A stretch of 16,511 bases of DNA, taken from NCBI GenBank assembly GCA_900545655.1, contig UQZY01000038.1:1-16511 (forward strand). Direction: 5' to 3'. Both the position numbers and the translations under genes were made by a program. Below the pieces are notes generated by a model. It saw only the letters and a program-made list of their open reading frames with translations, was not told the origin of the DNA and made no database searches. Below, piece by piece: positions 7,023 through 13,893 of the stretch. The DNA comes from an uncultured Oscillospiraceae bacterium (GTDB lineage: Bacteria; Bacillota; Clostridia; Oscillospirales; Acutalibacteraceae). How positions within the stretch are numbered: the stretch's first letter is position 1; the number at the start of each line of letters is the position of its first letter.

Positions 7023-7031
7023 AGTATACCA
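7023..7031 (-). promoter_or_regulatory. Extended -10 promoter of the murL-murD operon
   Basis: On the minus strand TGGTATACT forms an extended -10 element (TG-n-TATACT) with no clear -35 box. Transcription would start near 7016, about 27 nt before the murL ATG at 6989, with GGAGG in the leader. Confidence 0.5.
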
Positions 7032-7112
7032 CAGATACACATCTTCTACCACAGGATTTTATCGACATATGGGCACTTCTCACCTTTTTGATGAAGGCTT
7101 TTGTCCCTTTGT

Positions 7113-7139
7113 TTAGCACTCTTTTGAAAAGAGTGCTAA
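7113..7139 (+). promoter_or_regulatory. CIRCE element (HrcA operator)
   Basis: TTAGCACTC (7113-7121), nine bases, and GAGTGCTAA (7131-7139) match the CIRCE consensus at all 18 arm positions. HrcA binds this element and represses class I heat-shock genes. It precedes hsp20 and lies about 14 bp upstream of the predicted -35 box. Confidence 0.96.
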
Positions 7140-7153
7140 ATGTTTACAATTTG

Positions 7154-7184
7154 TTCACACATTTTAAGAAAAAGTGAGTATAAT
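7154..7184 (+). promoter_or_regulatory. Promoter of hsp20
   Basis: A perfect TATAAT (7179-7184) lies 19 bp after TTCACA (7154-7159), the best -35 candidate. The -10 box is convincing, the -35 box is weak. Transcription from about 7191 gives a leader of about 85 nt, which holds a small hairpin (CCGGA 7208-7212 with TCCGG 7222-7226). Confidence 0.6.
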
Positions 7185-7275
7185 GATAATTGTCAAAAGG
7201 AAAAGAACCGGATGACAGGAGTCCGGGGATTTCCGAGAGACAATCAAATGACATTTTATTTTTGGAGGCTTTTGT

Positions 7276-7710
7276 ATGTTTGGTAGAAATTATTTATCAG
7301 TTTATGATCCGTTCCGTGAAATGGATAACTTCATGGGAAGCTTCTGGAACACACCGGTATTCGGTGGTAACAATGAAATGGCAGGCTTCGGCACAGATAT
7401 CACCGATGAGGGTGATCATTACGAACTGACCGCAGATCTTCCGGGCTTCTCGAAAGACGACATCAAAATAGACATCGATGACAACACTCTTACTCTTTCG
7501 GCAGAACGTCATTCAGAACATGAGGAAAAAGACAAAAAAGGCAAGTTTCTTCGTTGCGAGCGTTCCTACGGTTCTTACTCACGTTCATTCTCCTTGAACG
7601 GCGTTGACGCGGAAGGCATCAAAGCAAAGTATGATAACGGTGTTCTTACACTCAACCTTCCAAAGCAGAAGGTTGAATCACCTAAGACAAAACATCTTGA
7701 AATCGAATAA
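7276..7710 (+). CDS. Hsp20 / alpha-crystallin family small heat-shock protein
   Basis: An ATP-independent holdase that binds unfolding proteins during heat stress and forms large cytoplasmic oligomers. The 144-residue product has the usual short N-terminal arm (YDPFREMDNF, 10-19), then an alpha-crystallin domain from about residue 40 (DITDEGDHYELTADLPGFSK) to the family signature AKYDNGVLTLNLPK (117-130), and a short C-terminal tail. The start has GGAGG (7264-7268) 7 nt upstream. A perfect CIRCE operator upstream predicts repression by HrcA, so this sHSP would respond with the dnaK and groE class. It is transcribed alone and ends at the terminator at 7748-7783. Assignment is firm. Confidence 0.96.
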   Translation: MFGRNYLSVYDPFREMDNFMGSFWNTPVFGGNNEMAGFGTDITDEGDHYELTADLPGFSKDDIKIDIDDNTLTLSAERHSEHEEKDKKGKFLRCERSYGSYSRSFSLNGVDAEGIKAKYDNGVLTLNLPKQKVESPKTKHLEIE

Positions 7711-7747
7711 TCCATTTCTCTATTTCATCCCTTCTTAAACGAACGAG

Positions 7748-7783
7748 GCCCCGACCGGCGTAAGCCTGTCGGGGCTTTGTTGT
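7748..7783 (+). terminator. Terminator of hsp20
   Basis: GCCCCGAC (7748-7755) pairs with GTCGGGGC (7768-7775). After a C/T mismatch the stem continues with GGC/GCC around a GTAA loop. TTTGTTGT follows on the plus strand. It separates hsp20 from the convergent lipoprotein gene, and the minus-strand side has no T-run. Confidence 0.88.
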
Positions 7784-7792
7784 ATACAAAAA

Positions 7793-8869
7793 TCAATAAT
7801 AGTCGGAAAGCCGGCTCTCTTTGCCAAAGCCGCAAAGCTTTCCGTCCTTTGTGAGCTTTATGCTCTCAAAGGAATAATCATTGAACTCCGTGACAAGAAA
7901 TTCACCGAAGCCTTCAAATGAGCTGTCAACCGGAATAACGGTTTTCGGCACGGTAGCGGTCATAAGGCTGTCATTGTATGGTGATTTTTTCACCTCAAGC
8001 CCGTGAGCCGCAGAAAAGCTTTCGGCTTTTTTACTTTCATCAAAGACAAATAAAAGGTCGGCAATTATATACCATTCCCTTGAGCCTTTTGAGTTTTCTT
8101 TGTACTTTATACTGTGATTACCTATCATTATTTCGGTATCTGCAACAGCTTCATCGTTTGCCAAAGAAAGGATTTTTGAATCGTCTTTTATACTGTCAAC
8201 TTTTTCGAAGATTACATCATCATATTCATCATACTTTCCGTCAATCAGGGAGCATGAATAGCGATGAAATCCGTCCTTATCAAAAAAATACGCTGCACTT
8301 ACGAAGCAATTTCTGCCGTCAATAGTATAGGTGACAGAATTCCCTATACTGCCGCTTGATACATCGCCGGAGGTTACAATGACCTCCTTTGCCCCGTATT
8401 TTTCTGCTTTGTCAGGGCTTTTGAAATCCGCAATGTATTCAGATGTGGTTACGGATGCGGAGACGCGCTTTCCGTCATCATCAACATAAAGAACGGTCAT
8501 CGGCAGCCCGCTCTTTGAAGTCGTACGGTACTCAAACGAGTCCTCGCCGTATCCCTCATAATCAATAAACACCAGGTCTCCGTCCTTGTCATAATAAAGA
8601 TAGTCAACCGTAGATGCCTTTTCATCCTTCTTTGCTTTACACTCCAGTCCGTCTGTTTCGAGCTTTAAAAATAGGTCTGTTCCGGAAAGATCCGAAAGAA
8701 TATCTTTAAGGCTCATACACTCCGACATCTTATCGACAATCACCGAAGACGAGTCGGTAAGGTGAAGCCTTAGATTACTTTTGCTTTCGGAACAAGACGA
8801 AGCCGTGAGCAATAAAATAATTGCCACAGCTACAAATAAAATTCTATTAAAGCCAATATGTTTTTTCAT
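7793..8869 (-). CDS. Predicted lipoprotein of unknown function
   Basis: A 358-residue product with a lysine-containing start, a hydrophobic stretch (about 9-21) and a Cys at position 26 in LLTASSCSES. This is an imperfect lipobox, so a membrane-anchored lipoprotein on the outer face is likely but not certain. The rest is rich in Asp, Ser and Lys and predicted mostly beta, with no family recognised. It is downstream of, and on the same strand as, the Xre regulator gene. The start at 8869 has only a GGGG-type ribosome binding site, and this site lies within a repeated GTTACCCC element (8875-8882). That arrangement suggests control of expression by the neighbouring regulator or by RNA folding. 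No function is proposed. Confidence 0.8.
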   Translation of the reverse strand: MKKHIGFNRILFVAVAIILLLTASSCSESKSNLRLHLTDSSSVIVDKMSECMSLKDILSDLSGTDLFLKLETDGLECKAKKDEKASTVDYLYYDKDGDLVFIDYEGYGEDSFEYRTTSKSGLPMTVLYVDDDGKRVSASVTTSEYIADFKSPDKAEKYGAKEVIVTSGDVSSGSIGNSVTYTIDGRNCFVSAAYFFDKDGFHRYSCSLIDGKYDEYDDVIFEKVDSIKDDSKILSLANDEAVADTEIMIGNHSIKYKENSKGSREWYIIADLLFVFDESKKAESFSAAHGLEVKKSPYNDSLMTATVPKTVIPVDSSFEGFGEFLVTEFNDYSFESIKLTKDGKLCGFGKESRLSDYY

Positions 8870-8874
8870 AGAGT

Positions 8875-8931
8875 GTTACCCCATAACAGTTCTCAGGGTA
8901 ACGTTAAGTTAAAGTTACCCCTGTAACTGTT
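8875..8931. promoter_or_regulatory. Alternating GTTACCC repeats and large palindrome before the lipoprotein gene
   Basis: A 21-bp interrupted inverted repeat has arms at 8885-8905 and 8911-8931, with 17 of 21 positions matching. GTTACCC is present in direct orientation at 8875-8881 and 8914-8920 and inverted at 8896-8902. The copy at 8875-8882 overlaps the ribosome binding site of the lipoprotein gene. The middle copy can pair with either outer copy, so two exclusive hairpins are possible in the mRNA. It may equally be a DNA operator for the adjacent Xre protein. Confidence 0.55.
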
Positions 8932-8933
8932 AG

Positions 8934-8960
8934 AGTATATCATTTTTTTGCTTTTTTCAA
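8934..8960 (-). promoter_or_regulatory. Candidate promoter of the lipoprotein gene
   Basis: On the minus strand TATACT (8939-8934) lies 15 bp after TTGAAA (8960-8955); the spacing is short. Transcription would begin inside the palindrome at 8885-8931, the typical place for a repressor site. The boxes overlap the 3' end of the Xre gene. Confidence 0.35.
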
Positions 8961-9287
8961 GGCTTCGTCAATTTCCGCAAAAGATTGCGCAGTTTTCAGA
9001 AGGAGAATTTTGGTCTCAGGCTCAAAATCCTTGATAATACCGAAAAACTCAGGCATACCGTAGTTGTCGTGTTCCGGATTGATACCCGTTATGAACTCCG
9101 ACATATCCATGTTGTAAAGGATTGCAAGCCTGTCAAGAAGCTTTAAGGACGGATGCTTCTGTGCGTTTTCAACCTTACTCACGTAATCCGGTGTAACACC
9201 CAGTTTTTCCGCAACATCCTCCTGCGTCATGCCGTTTTCACGCCTGCACTTCCTAATGTTTTTACCTATTGCTGCATAATCTATCAT
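8940..9287 (-). CDS. Xre-family HTH transcriptional regulator
   Basis: A 115-residue DNA-binding protein with one HTH_3 domain at about residues 7-62. The segment GMTQEDVAEKLGVTPDYVSK forms helices 2 and 3, followed by the typical VENAQKHPSLKLLDRLAILY. The C-terminal half (EFFGIIKDFEPETKILLLKT) resembles the short helical tail seen in many such regulators and carries no known sensor domain. The gene lies directly upstream of the lipoprotein gene and diverges from a second Xre gene across 370 bp. Its promoter (9306-9334) overlaps inverted CATAC/GTATG sites, which suggests autoregulation. The ribosome binding site is weak (GGTGATGG). Confidence 0.9.
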   Translation of the reverse strand: MIDYAAIGKNIRKCRRENGMTQEDVAEKLGVTPDYVSKVENAQKHPSLKLLDRLAILYNMDMSEFITGINPEHDNYGMPEFFGIIKDFEPETKILLLKTAQSFAEIDEALKKAKK

Positions 9288-9305
9288 TTTCCATCACCGA
9301 TTATG

Positions 9306-9334
9306 ATTTTAAGGTAAAAGCATACACTTTGTAA
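9306..9334 (-). promoter_or_regulatory. Promoter of the minus-strand Xre gene
   Basis: On the minus strand TTACAA (9334-9329), a 17-bp spacer and TAAAAT (9311-9306). The -35 box touches the palindrome AACATAC-N5-GTATGTT at 9333-9351. Confidence 0.5.
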
Positions 9335-9389
9335 CATACTTTTTGTATGTTTTCAAACTAATAGTATGTATTTACAAATATTTTCATAC
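9320..9389. promoter_or_regulatory. Cluster of five CATAC/GTATG half-sites, likely Xre operators
   Basis: CATAC occurs at 9321, 9335 and 9385, and GTATG at 9345 and 9364. The central pair makes a perfect palindrome AACATAC (9333-9339), five T, GTATGTT (9345-9351). The sites lie between the two divergent Xre genes, next to a promoter. Such arrays are typical of Xre/Cro-type repressors; which protein binds is unknown. Confidence 0.5.
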
Positions 9390-9415
9390 AAATTGTCCTT
9401 TTAACGGACAATTTG
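9389..9415. repeat. Perfect 10-bp inverted repeat between the two Xre genes
   Basis: CAAATTGTCC (9389-9398) and GGACAATTTG (9406-9415) are exact reverse complements around TTTTAAC. No T-run follows on either strand, so it is not a typical terminator; an operator is more likely. The rest of 9288-9656 is AT-rich and holds the features listed here, with no supported gene. Confidence 0.65.
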
Positions 9416-9656
9416 AGCGGTTGCTTTACAAAAGCGGAGAGGATGAACCTTTGGAATAAAATCATCATAACTTTTCAGAACTTTTTGGCATTATTTCTTC
9501 TTTGTTAAGTACATTGCAATAATAGGAAATATATCTGTATAAATATACGCTATTTTTGAAAAGTAAACATCTTAGTATCTTCATTAAATCCACAATAATA
9601 TATAAAATATCTATGATAGGAGAGATACTCTGGAACTTAAAAGAAAGGTGCAGAAT

Positions 9657-9995
9657 ATGATTGAATATGATAAGACGCTCAGTAACATGGGAAAACGAAT
9701 TGTCGAAAAAAGAAAACAACTCGGTCTTTCCCAAGAGGAGCTTGCGGAAAAGGCAGGAATAACTGTCCAGATGCTCTCCACTGCGGAACGAGGAGCAAAG
9801 GGAATGCGTCCTATCAATCTTTGGAAGATAAGCGACGCACTCGGAGTAAGCACCGATTATCTGTTGAAGGGAGTCATCTCCGAGGTTGATGACATAAATC
9901 TCATAAACAAGATTTCAGATCTTCCGAACAGACAGCGCTCTGCTCTTGAAAACATCATTGACAACTTCATAGATGCCTGCGATTACAGAAAATAA
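9657..9995 (+). CDS. Xre-family HTH transcriptional regulator
   Basis: A 112-residue single-domain regulator. The HTH_3 domain covers about residues 10-65, with LGLSQEELAEKAGITVQMLS as helices 2-3 and LWKISDALGVSTDYLLKG as the typical end. A short helical tail (NRQRSALENIIDNFID) may mediate dimerisation. The ATG at 9657 is chosen because AGAAAGG lies 8 nt upstream. A GTG nine bases earlier falls inside that site. It faces away from the other Xre gene and is followed by a strong terminator. The DNA target is not known; the half-sites at 9320-9389 and the inverted repeat at 9389-9415 are candidates. Confidence 0.92.
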   Translation: MIEYDKTLSNMGKRIVEKRKQLGLSQEELAEKAGITVQMLSTAERGAKGMRPINLWKISDALGVSTDYLLKGVISEVDDINLINKISDLPNRQRSALENIIDNFIDACDYRK

Positions 9996-10000
9996 TTAAT

Positions 10001-10043
10001 AACGAAAAGCGGAGCGACAACTTGTCGCTCCGCTTCGTTATTT
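10001..10043. terminator. Bidirectional terminator between Xre and choline-binding-repeat genes
   Basis: AGCGGAGCGACAA (10008-10020) is an exact reverse complement of TTGTCGCTCCGCT (10022-10034); flanking AACGAA and TTCGTT can lengthen the stem. On the minus strand TTTTCGTTATT follows, and on the plus strand CGTTATTT, so it likely serves both convergent genes. Confidence 0.85.
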
Positions 10044-10056
10044 ACTGTTAAACAAT

Positions 10057-11910
10057 CTATTTAACTTCTTCTTTTCCTACAAGTACTCCATCTGCATTGA
10101 AATAACAGTAGTAATCATCTATTCTTACAAAACCTACAGCCATACGTCCGCCATTTTTAGGATCGAGATAGTATTCCTTTGAACCTATCTTGAGCCATCC
10201 GGTTTTTAGAGTACCGTCAGTATTTGTATAATACCAGCTATACGTTTCATACTCGTATTTCTGTTTTTCGGGATTAAAAAAGAAATCACGAACCCAAGAA
10301 GCCTTTGTGATCATGCTTCCGTCCTCTTTGAAGTAGTATACCTTACCGGTATAAGGATCCTCGGTTACACCTTGGGACATAAATCCGTAATCATCAAAGA
10401 AATACCATTTACCACTTATCATCTTCCAACCGGTAACGGCCTTTCCTTTTTCAACGTAGAGCCAATCTCTCATATATACCGGCTTATTTACTTCATAGAA
10501 ATAATAATCCTGGAACCATCCGGAAACATTCTTTATCCAAGCTCCGTTCTTATCAAAGAAATATGCAACAGGCTTGCCGGTTGATGAATCCTTTATCAGC
10601 CAAGCACCGGTTACCATGATGCCGTCCTCAAAATAATACCATTTATAATCAATGTACTGCCAGCCTGTAAGCGGAGTCCCGTTTTTAAGATAACTCCATC
10701 CGTATTCAGCAGTTATTTTTTCTCCCTTAAGATAAGGAGTGCAGTGCTGCCATCCGTTAGCTCCCTTTACCCAGGCTCCATCGCTGTTAAAATAATAAAG
10801 CTTTTCGTTTCCGCTTTCATCCTTTATTTTATTGCTGCCGAGATACATAAAGCCGAGATTTTTATCAAAGTAATACCACTTTCCGTCTATAAACTGCCAG
10901 TCGGTTTTTGCGATACCCTTGCTGTCCGAATACAGCCAGCTTTCTCCTATAATTTCGTTTTTATGATTTCTATCAAGGAAATACGTCCATCCGTAAGAAA
11001 GTGCACCGTTTGAATCGAAAACATATAGCTTGTCATCTATGTTCTGCGACCCTGTGAGCATCTCGCCTCTGGTACCGTCATAGCCGGCTTCAAAATAATA
11101 CCACTTATAGTCTATGTACTGCCAACCGGTCTTCAAAACACCTTTATTGTCCGAGTAATACCATGAACCGTAGAATGTTTCTCCGTCATATTTATAGATA
11201 AGGTGATACCATCCGTATACAAGATTTCCGTCAAAGGAGAGGTTCCACAGCTTTCCGTCAATTTCAGTAGGACCTTGGTACATAAAGCCTTCTGAGGGAT
11301 CAAAATAGTACCATTTTCCGTTTATGTTTTTCCAGCCGGTCTGTGCAACACCTTTAGAATCGGAATAATACCAGAATCCGTCTTGTAGTGTTCCTTTATA
11401 GTCCATGACCTTTTCCTGGTACCAACCGTATACAAGGTTTCCGTCATAGTTGAAAAGATATTTCGTTCCGTCAACCTCAACTACTCCTCTTGCCATTTCA
11501 AAGTCGTCTTCGTCAAAATAATACCATTTGCCGTCAAGCTTTTCCCAGCCTTTTGAAAGAACGCCGCTCTTATTTGCATAACGCCAATAAACGTCTCCGA
11601 GAGGTACATACTTTTTGCTGATCCATCCGGTAAGCATAGCTCCGTTCTCATTGAACATGTACGTTTTGCCGTCCTCCATGGTATAAAAGCAGTCACTGAC
11701 CATGGTTCCGTCTTCTTCAAAATAATACCAAACATTTTTGATCTGCTTCCAGCCTGTGGTAACGTTACCGTCCTGGTCATAGTAAAACCATGCTCCGTTT
11801 TCGTCCTGCTGCCAACCGGTGGTAACTGCACTGGCACTTAATGTGCAGAGCGTAAATACAACCGAGATGGCAAATACCAATCCCATAATCTTCAACAATT
11901 TACTCTTCAT
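10057..11910 (-). CDS. Secreted choline-binding-type (cell-wall-binding) repeat protein
   Basis: A 617-residue exported protein. An N-terminal signal peptide ends near ASA-VTTGW (about residue 28). Nearly all the rest is made of aromatic cell-wall-binding repeats of the CW_binding/choline-binding family, with units such as TGWQYIDYKWYYFE, GWKNINGKWYYFD and YFNSDGAWVKG; at least 20 units can be seen by eye. No enzymatic domain, sortase motif or membrane anchor is present. Proteins of this family bind choline or related groups on teichoic acids or glucans, so this one would sit non-covalently on the cell wall. The start has GGAGG about 7 nt upstream. It diverges from the serpin gene from back-to-back promoters. 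The ligand is not known. Confidence 0.92.
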   Translation of the reverse strand: MKSKLLKIMGLVFAISVVFTLCTLSASAVTTGWQQDENGAWFYYDQDGNVTTGWKQIKNVWYYFEEDGTMVSDCFYTMEDGKTYMFNENGAMLTGWISKKYVPLGDVYWRYANKSGVLSKGWEKLDGKWYYFDEDDFEMARGVVEVDGTKYLFNYDGNLVYGWYQEKVMDYKGTLQDGFWYYSDSKGVAQTGWKNINGKWYYFDPSEGFMYQGPTEIDGKLWNLSFDGNLVYGWYHLIYKYDGETFYGSWYYSDNKGVLKTGWQYIDYKWYYFEAGYDGTRGEMLTGSQNIDDKLYVFDSNGALSYGWTYFLDRNHKNEIIGESWLYSDSKGIAKTDWQFIDGKWYYFDKNLGFMYLGSNKIKDESGNEKLYYFNSDGAWVKGANGWQHCTPYLKGEKITAEYGWSYLKNGTPLTGWQYIDYKWYYFEDGIMVTGAWLIKDSSTGKPVAYFFDKNGAWIKNVSGWFQDYYFYEVNKPVYMRDWLYVEKGKAVTGWKMISGKWYFFDDYGFMSQGVTEDPYTGKVYYFKEDGSMITKASWVRDFFFNPEKQKYEYETYSWYYTNTDGTLKTGWLKIGSKEYYLDPKNGGRMAVGFVRIDDYYCYFNADGVLVGKEEVK

Positions 11911-11964
11911 ATCTTTCCTCCTTACTAAAAAATGTTAACAAATCCGAGTGTATTGCCGTCTGTA

Positions 11965-11993
11965 ATTATACCATATAAAGGCACTATTTGCAA
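11965..11993 (-). promoter_or_regulatory. Promoter of the choline-binding-repeat gene
   Basis: On the minus strand TTGCAA (11993-11988), a 17-bp spacer and a perfect TATAAT (11970-11965). The leader to the ATG at 11910 is about 48 nt. The -35 box lies one base from the -35 box of the serpin promoter. Confidence 0.75.
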
Positions 11994-11994
11994 T

Positions 11995-12022
11995 TTGACA
12001 CTTTTACCAAAAAAAATATAAA
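11995..12022 (+). promoter_or_regulatory. Promoter of the serpin gene
   Basis: A perfect TTGACA (11995-12000), a 16-bp spacer and TATAAA (12017-12022); TAAATA two bases further is an alternative. Transcription from about 12029 gives a 90-nt leader before the ATG at 12119. Confidence 0.7.
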
Positions 12023-12118
12023 TATTTAGTGATGAAAAGAACTTCCTCCGCGTCTTCTTTTATGGCACGATATATATGGGCAGTACAACAAAAACGGTTA
12101 TTACGAAAGGAGAAAACA

Positions 12119-13474
12119 ATGATTTTTTTGACAACACCCATGAAAAAAATAATAAGTGTTATACTGTGTTCGGTGCTTACACTCTCCATGATATTCGGAC
12201 TTTCCGGATGCGGCAAACGCGAAGACACCGGCAATACAACACAGAAAAAATTTAAAAGCAGAGGACAGTCCGTAGACCTCATGGAGGGCATAAAGTCAAC
12301 CGAAGATAAATCCGACTACACCTGCGGCACCTGCAAGGACACGGACGCTGCCGCCTTTACGGATTTCGCGGTAAAGCTCTTTCAGCAGGCTGCGAGTGAT
12401 AAAAACACCCTCATCTCCCCGCTCTCCGTGGTCATGGCTCTCAGCATGGCAATGAACGGAGCGGACAGCGAAACCCTCAGGCAGTACGAGGCTGCCTATG
12501 GGATTTCAATTGACGATATAAACTATTTTTCTAACCATATACGCAGCAATCTTAAAAATGACAAAAACACGAAGCTCACCATAGCTGATTCAATCTGGAT
12601 AAAAAAAGACGACGGTCTTACCGTGAACAAGGATTTTCTTCAGACCAATGCAAACTTTTACGGTGCGGGCATATTTAAGTCCCCGTTTGACGATGGAACT
12701 GTTGCCGACATAAACAAATGGGTCTCAGACAATACGGACGGCATGATTCCTCAGATGCTCGACAAGATTGATAAGGATGCCGTTATGTTCCTTATAAACG
12801 CTCTGTGCTTTGATGCGAAATGGGAGGAGCCATACCTTAAAACACAGATATCAAACGAAAAATTCACAAACATAAAAGGTGAAAAACAAAAGGCCTCGTA
12901 TATGACTTCAAATGAGTCAATATATATCGAGACCGAACACGCTACCGGATTTGCAAAACCATACTACAGCGGAAGATATGCTTTTGTCGGCATCTTACCG
13001 AACGAAGATATTTCGCTCGGAGATTACATCGAAAAATATGCAAAAGAAGATATCGAAGCACGATTCAGAAAATTTGCTTCATTTGTATACAATCTCCCAA
13101 GCGGTGCAACACTTCCGTCGGTCAATGCAACCATACCGAAGTTTAAAACAGAATTTTCACAAAGCCTCAACAAGGATCTTCAGGAACTCGGTATAACAGA
13201 CGCGTTCAACAATAAAAAGGCTGACTTTACGAAGCTCGGAAACCATGTTGAGGGGAACATATACATCGGCAATGTACTCCACAAGACATTCATAGAGGTC
13301 GGTGAACAGGGCACAAAAGCCGGCGCCGCAACCTCCGTTGAAATGGTTAAAGAAACTGCTGCAATGGATCCCGTAGAGCCGAAGACCGTGAGACTTGACA
13401 GACCGTTCATATACATGATACTCGACGTGGAAAACGAAATCCCCGTATTTATCGGCACGGTGACAGCTCTGTAA
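12119..13474 (+). CDS. Lipoprotein serpin (serine protease inhibitor)
   Basis: A secreted, membrane-anchored serpin of 451 residues. The start at 12119 has AGGAG 6 nt upstream; a longer frame from 12029 lacks one. A signal peptide ends in the clear lipobox LSGC (Cys31), followed by a linker of about 50 residues. The serpin fold spans about 75-451, with ISPLSVVMALSMAMNGA (99-115), a LINALCFDAKWEEP segment and the hinge EQGTKAGAAT (396-405), whose small residues at P12-P9 mark an inhibitory serpin. Counting 17 residues from Glu396 places P1-P1' at Glu412-Thr413, but the loop is longer than in alpha-1-antitrypsin, so this is tentative. By analogy with serpins of gut bacteria, it may inhibit host or microbial elastase-like proteases. 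It is divergent from the cell-wall-repeat gene. Confidence 0.94.
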   Translation: MIFLTTPMKKIISVILCSVLTLSMIFGLSGCGKREDTGNTTQKKFKSRGQSVDLMEGIKSTEDKSDYTCGTCKDTDAAAFTDFAVKLFQQAASDKNTLISPLSVVMALSMAMNGADSETLRQYEAAYGISIDDINYFSNHIRSNLKNDKNTKLTIADSIWIKKDDGLTVNKDFLQTNANFYGAGIFKSPFDDGTVADINKWVSDNTDGMIPQMLDKIDKDAVMFLINALCFDAKWEEPYLKTQISNEKFTNIKGEKQKASYMTSNESIYIETEHATGFAKPYYSGRYAFVGILPNEDISLGDYIEKYAKEDIEARFRKFASFVYNLPSGATLPSVNATIPKFKTEFSQSLNKDLQELGITDAFNNKKADFTKLGNHVEGNIYIGNVLHKTFIEVGEQGTKAGAATSVEMVKETAAMDPVEPKTVRLDRPFIYMILDVENEIPVFIGTVTAL

Positions 13475-13484
13475 GCACAAAGGT

Positions 13485-13724
13485 AAAAACTTTACGGCAG
13501 ACAATAACTTCACCGTAACGAAAACATTTAAGAATAACAAACTTATAAGCCCCGTGGAAGAAGCCGCCTCTGAGCGATGTAAAGGGTTCCTACTATACAC
13601 TTGGCGGAGCACTCAAAAATTCGGCGGAAGCTATCGCAAGCACCGGTGATACAGTTCCGCTGCAATTATCGTTGCAGTCGTCTTCCTCGGAGTTGCACTC
13701 GCAGATTTGATAAAAAAGAAATAA
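13485..13724 (+). pseudogene. Remnant of a sortase-anchored surface protein, frameshifted
   Basis: Just after the serpin, coding-like sequence continues in pieces. One frame reads NFTADNNFTVTKTFKNNK up to about 13572. The next (+1) reads DVKGSYYTLGGALKNSAEAI and STGDTVP up to about 13658. The original frame then resumes with AAIIVAVVFLGVALADLIKKK-type sequence, a membrane helix and Lys tail, stopping at 13722-13724. A TGDT-P motif, hydrophobic helix and KKK end is the layout of LPxTG-type sorting signals, though the LP is lost. Two compensating frameshifts and no start codon indicate decay. It fills most of the gap 13475-13893; the rest is the terminator and AT-rich sequence. Confidence 0.6.
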
Positions 13725-13772
13725 AAATTCATTGATTTTAAATTACCTTTTAATCAATCTCAGTTGCCAAAG

Positions 13773-13814
13773 AACCCACCCCAAAAAGTCAAGCCTTTTT
13801 GGGGTGGGTTTTAT
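13773..13814. terminator. Strong terminator between serpin region and lipase
   Basis: CCCACCCCAAAAA (13775-13787) pairs perfectly with TTTTTGGGGTGGG (13796-13808), flanked by AA and TT that extend the stem. TTTTATT follows on the plus strand. It probably ends the serpin transcript (or the lost surface-protein gene) and may also act on lipase transcripts from the other side. Confidence 0.88.
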
Positions 13815-13893
13815 TCAAAAGATAAAATTTACGGTGGCATTTTACTACCTGTTCAATTCAAATGCTTCCCTATTCAGGAGGATGATAAGCCCT

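Noticed and set aside
6990..7052. Longer start for the MurL-like protein
   Set aside because: The extra 21 residues overlap the extended -10 promoter and leader; the ATG at 6989 has a strong GGAGG.
7190..7429. Overlapping frame in the hsp20 leader and 5' part
   Set aside because: It starts before the leader's own signals, lacks a family match and overlaps the certain hsp20 frame.
9443..9508. 21-residue hydrophobic peptide starting MNLWNKIII, possible small toxin
   Set aside because: The GGAGAGG sequence directly touches the ATG, too close for a working ribosome binding site, and the region is AT-rich, so a chance frame is more likely.
12029..12118. N-terminal extension of the serpin from an upstream ATG
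   Set aside because: No ribosome binding site there, and the extension would bury the lipoprotein signal peptide; the ATG at 12119 has AGGAG and fits the signal peptide.
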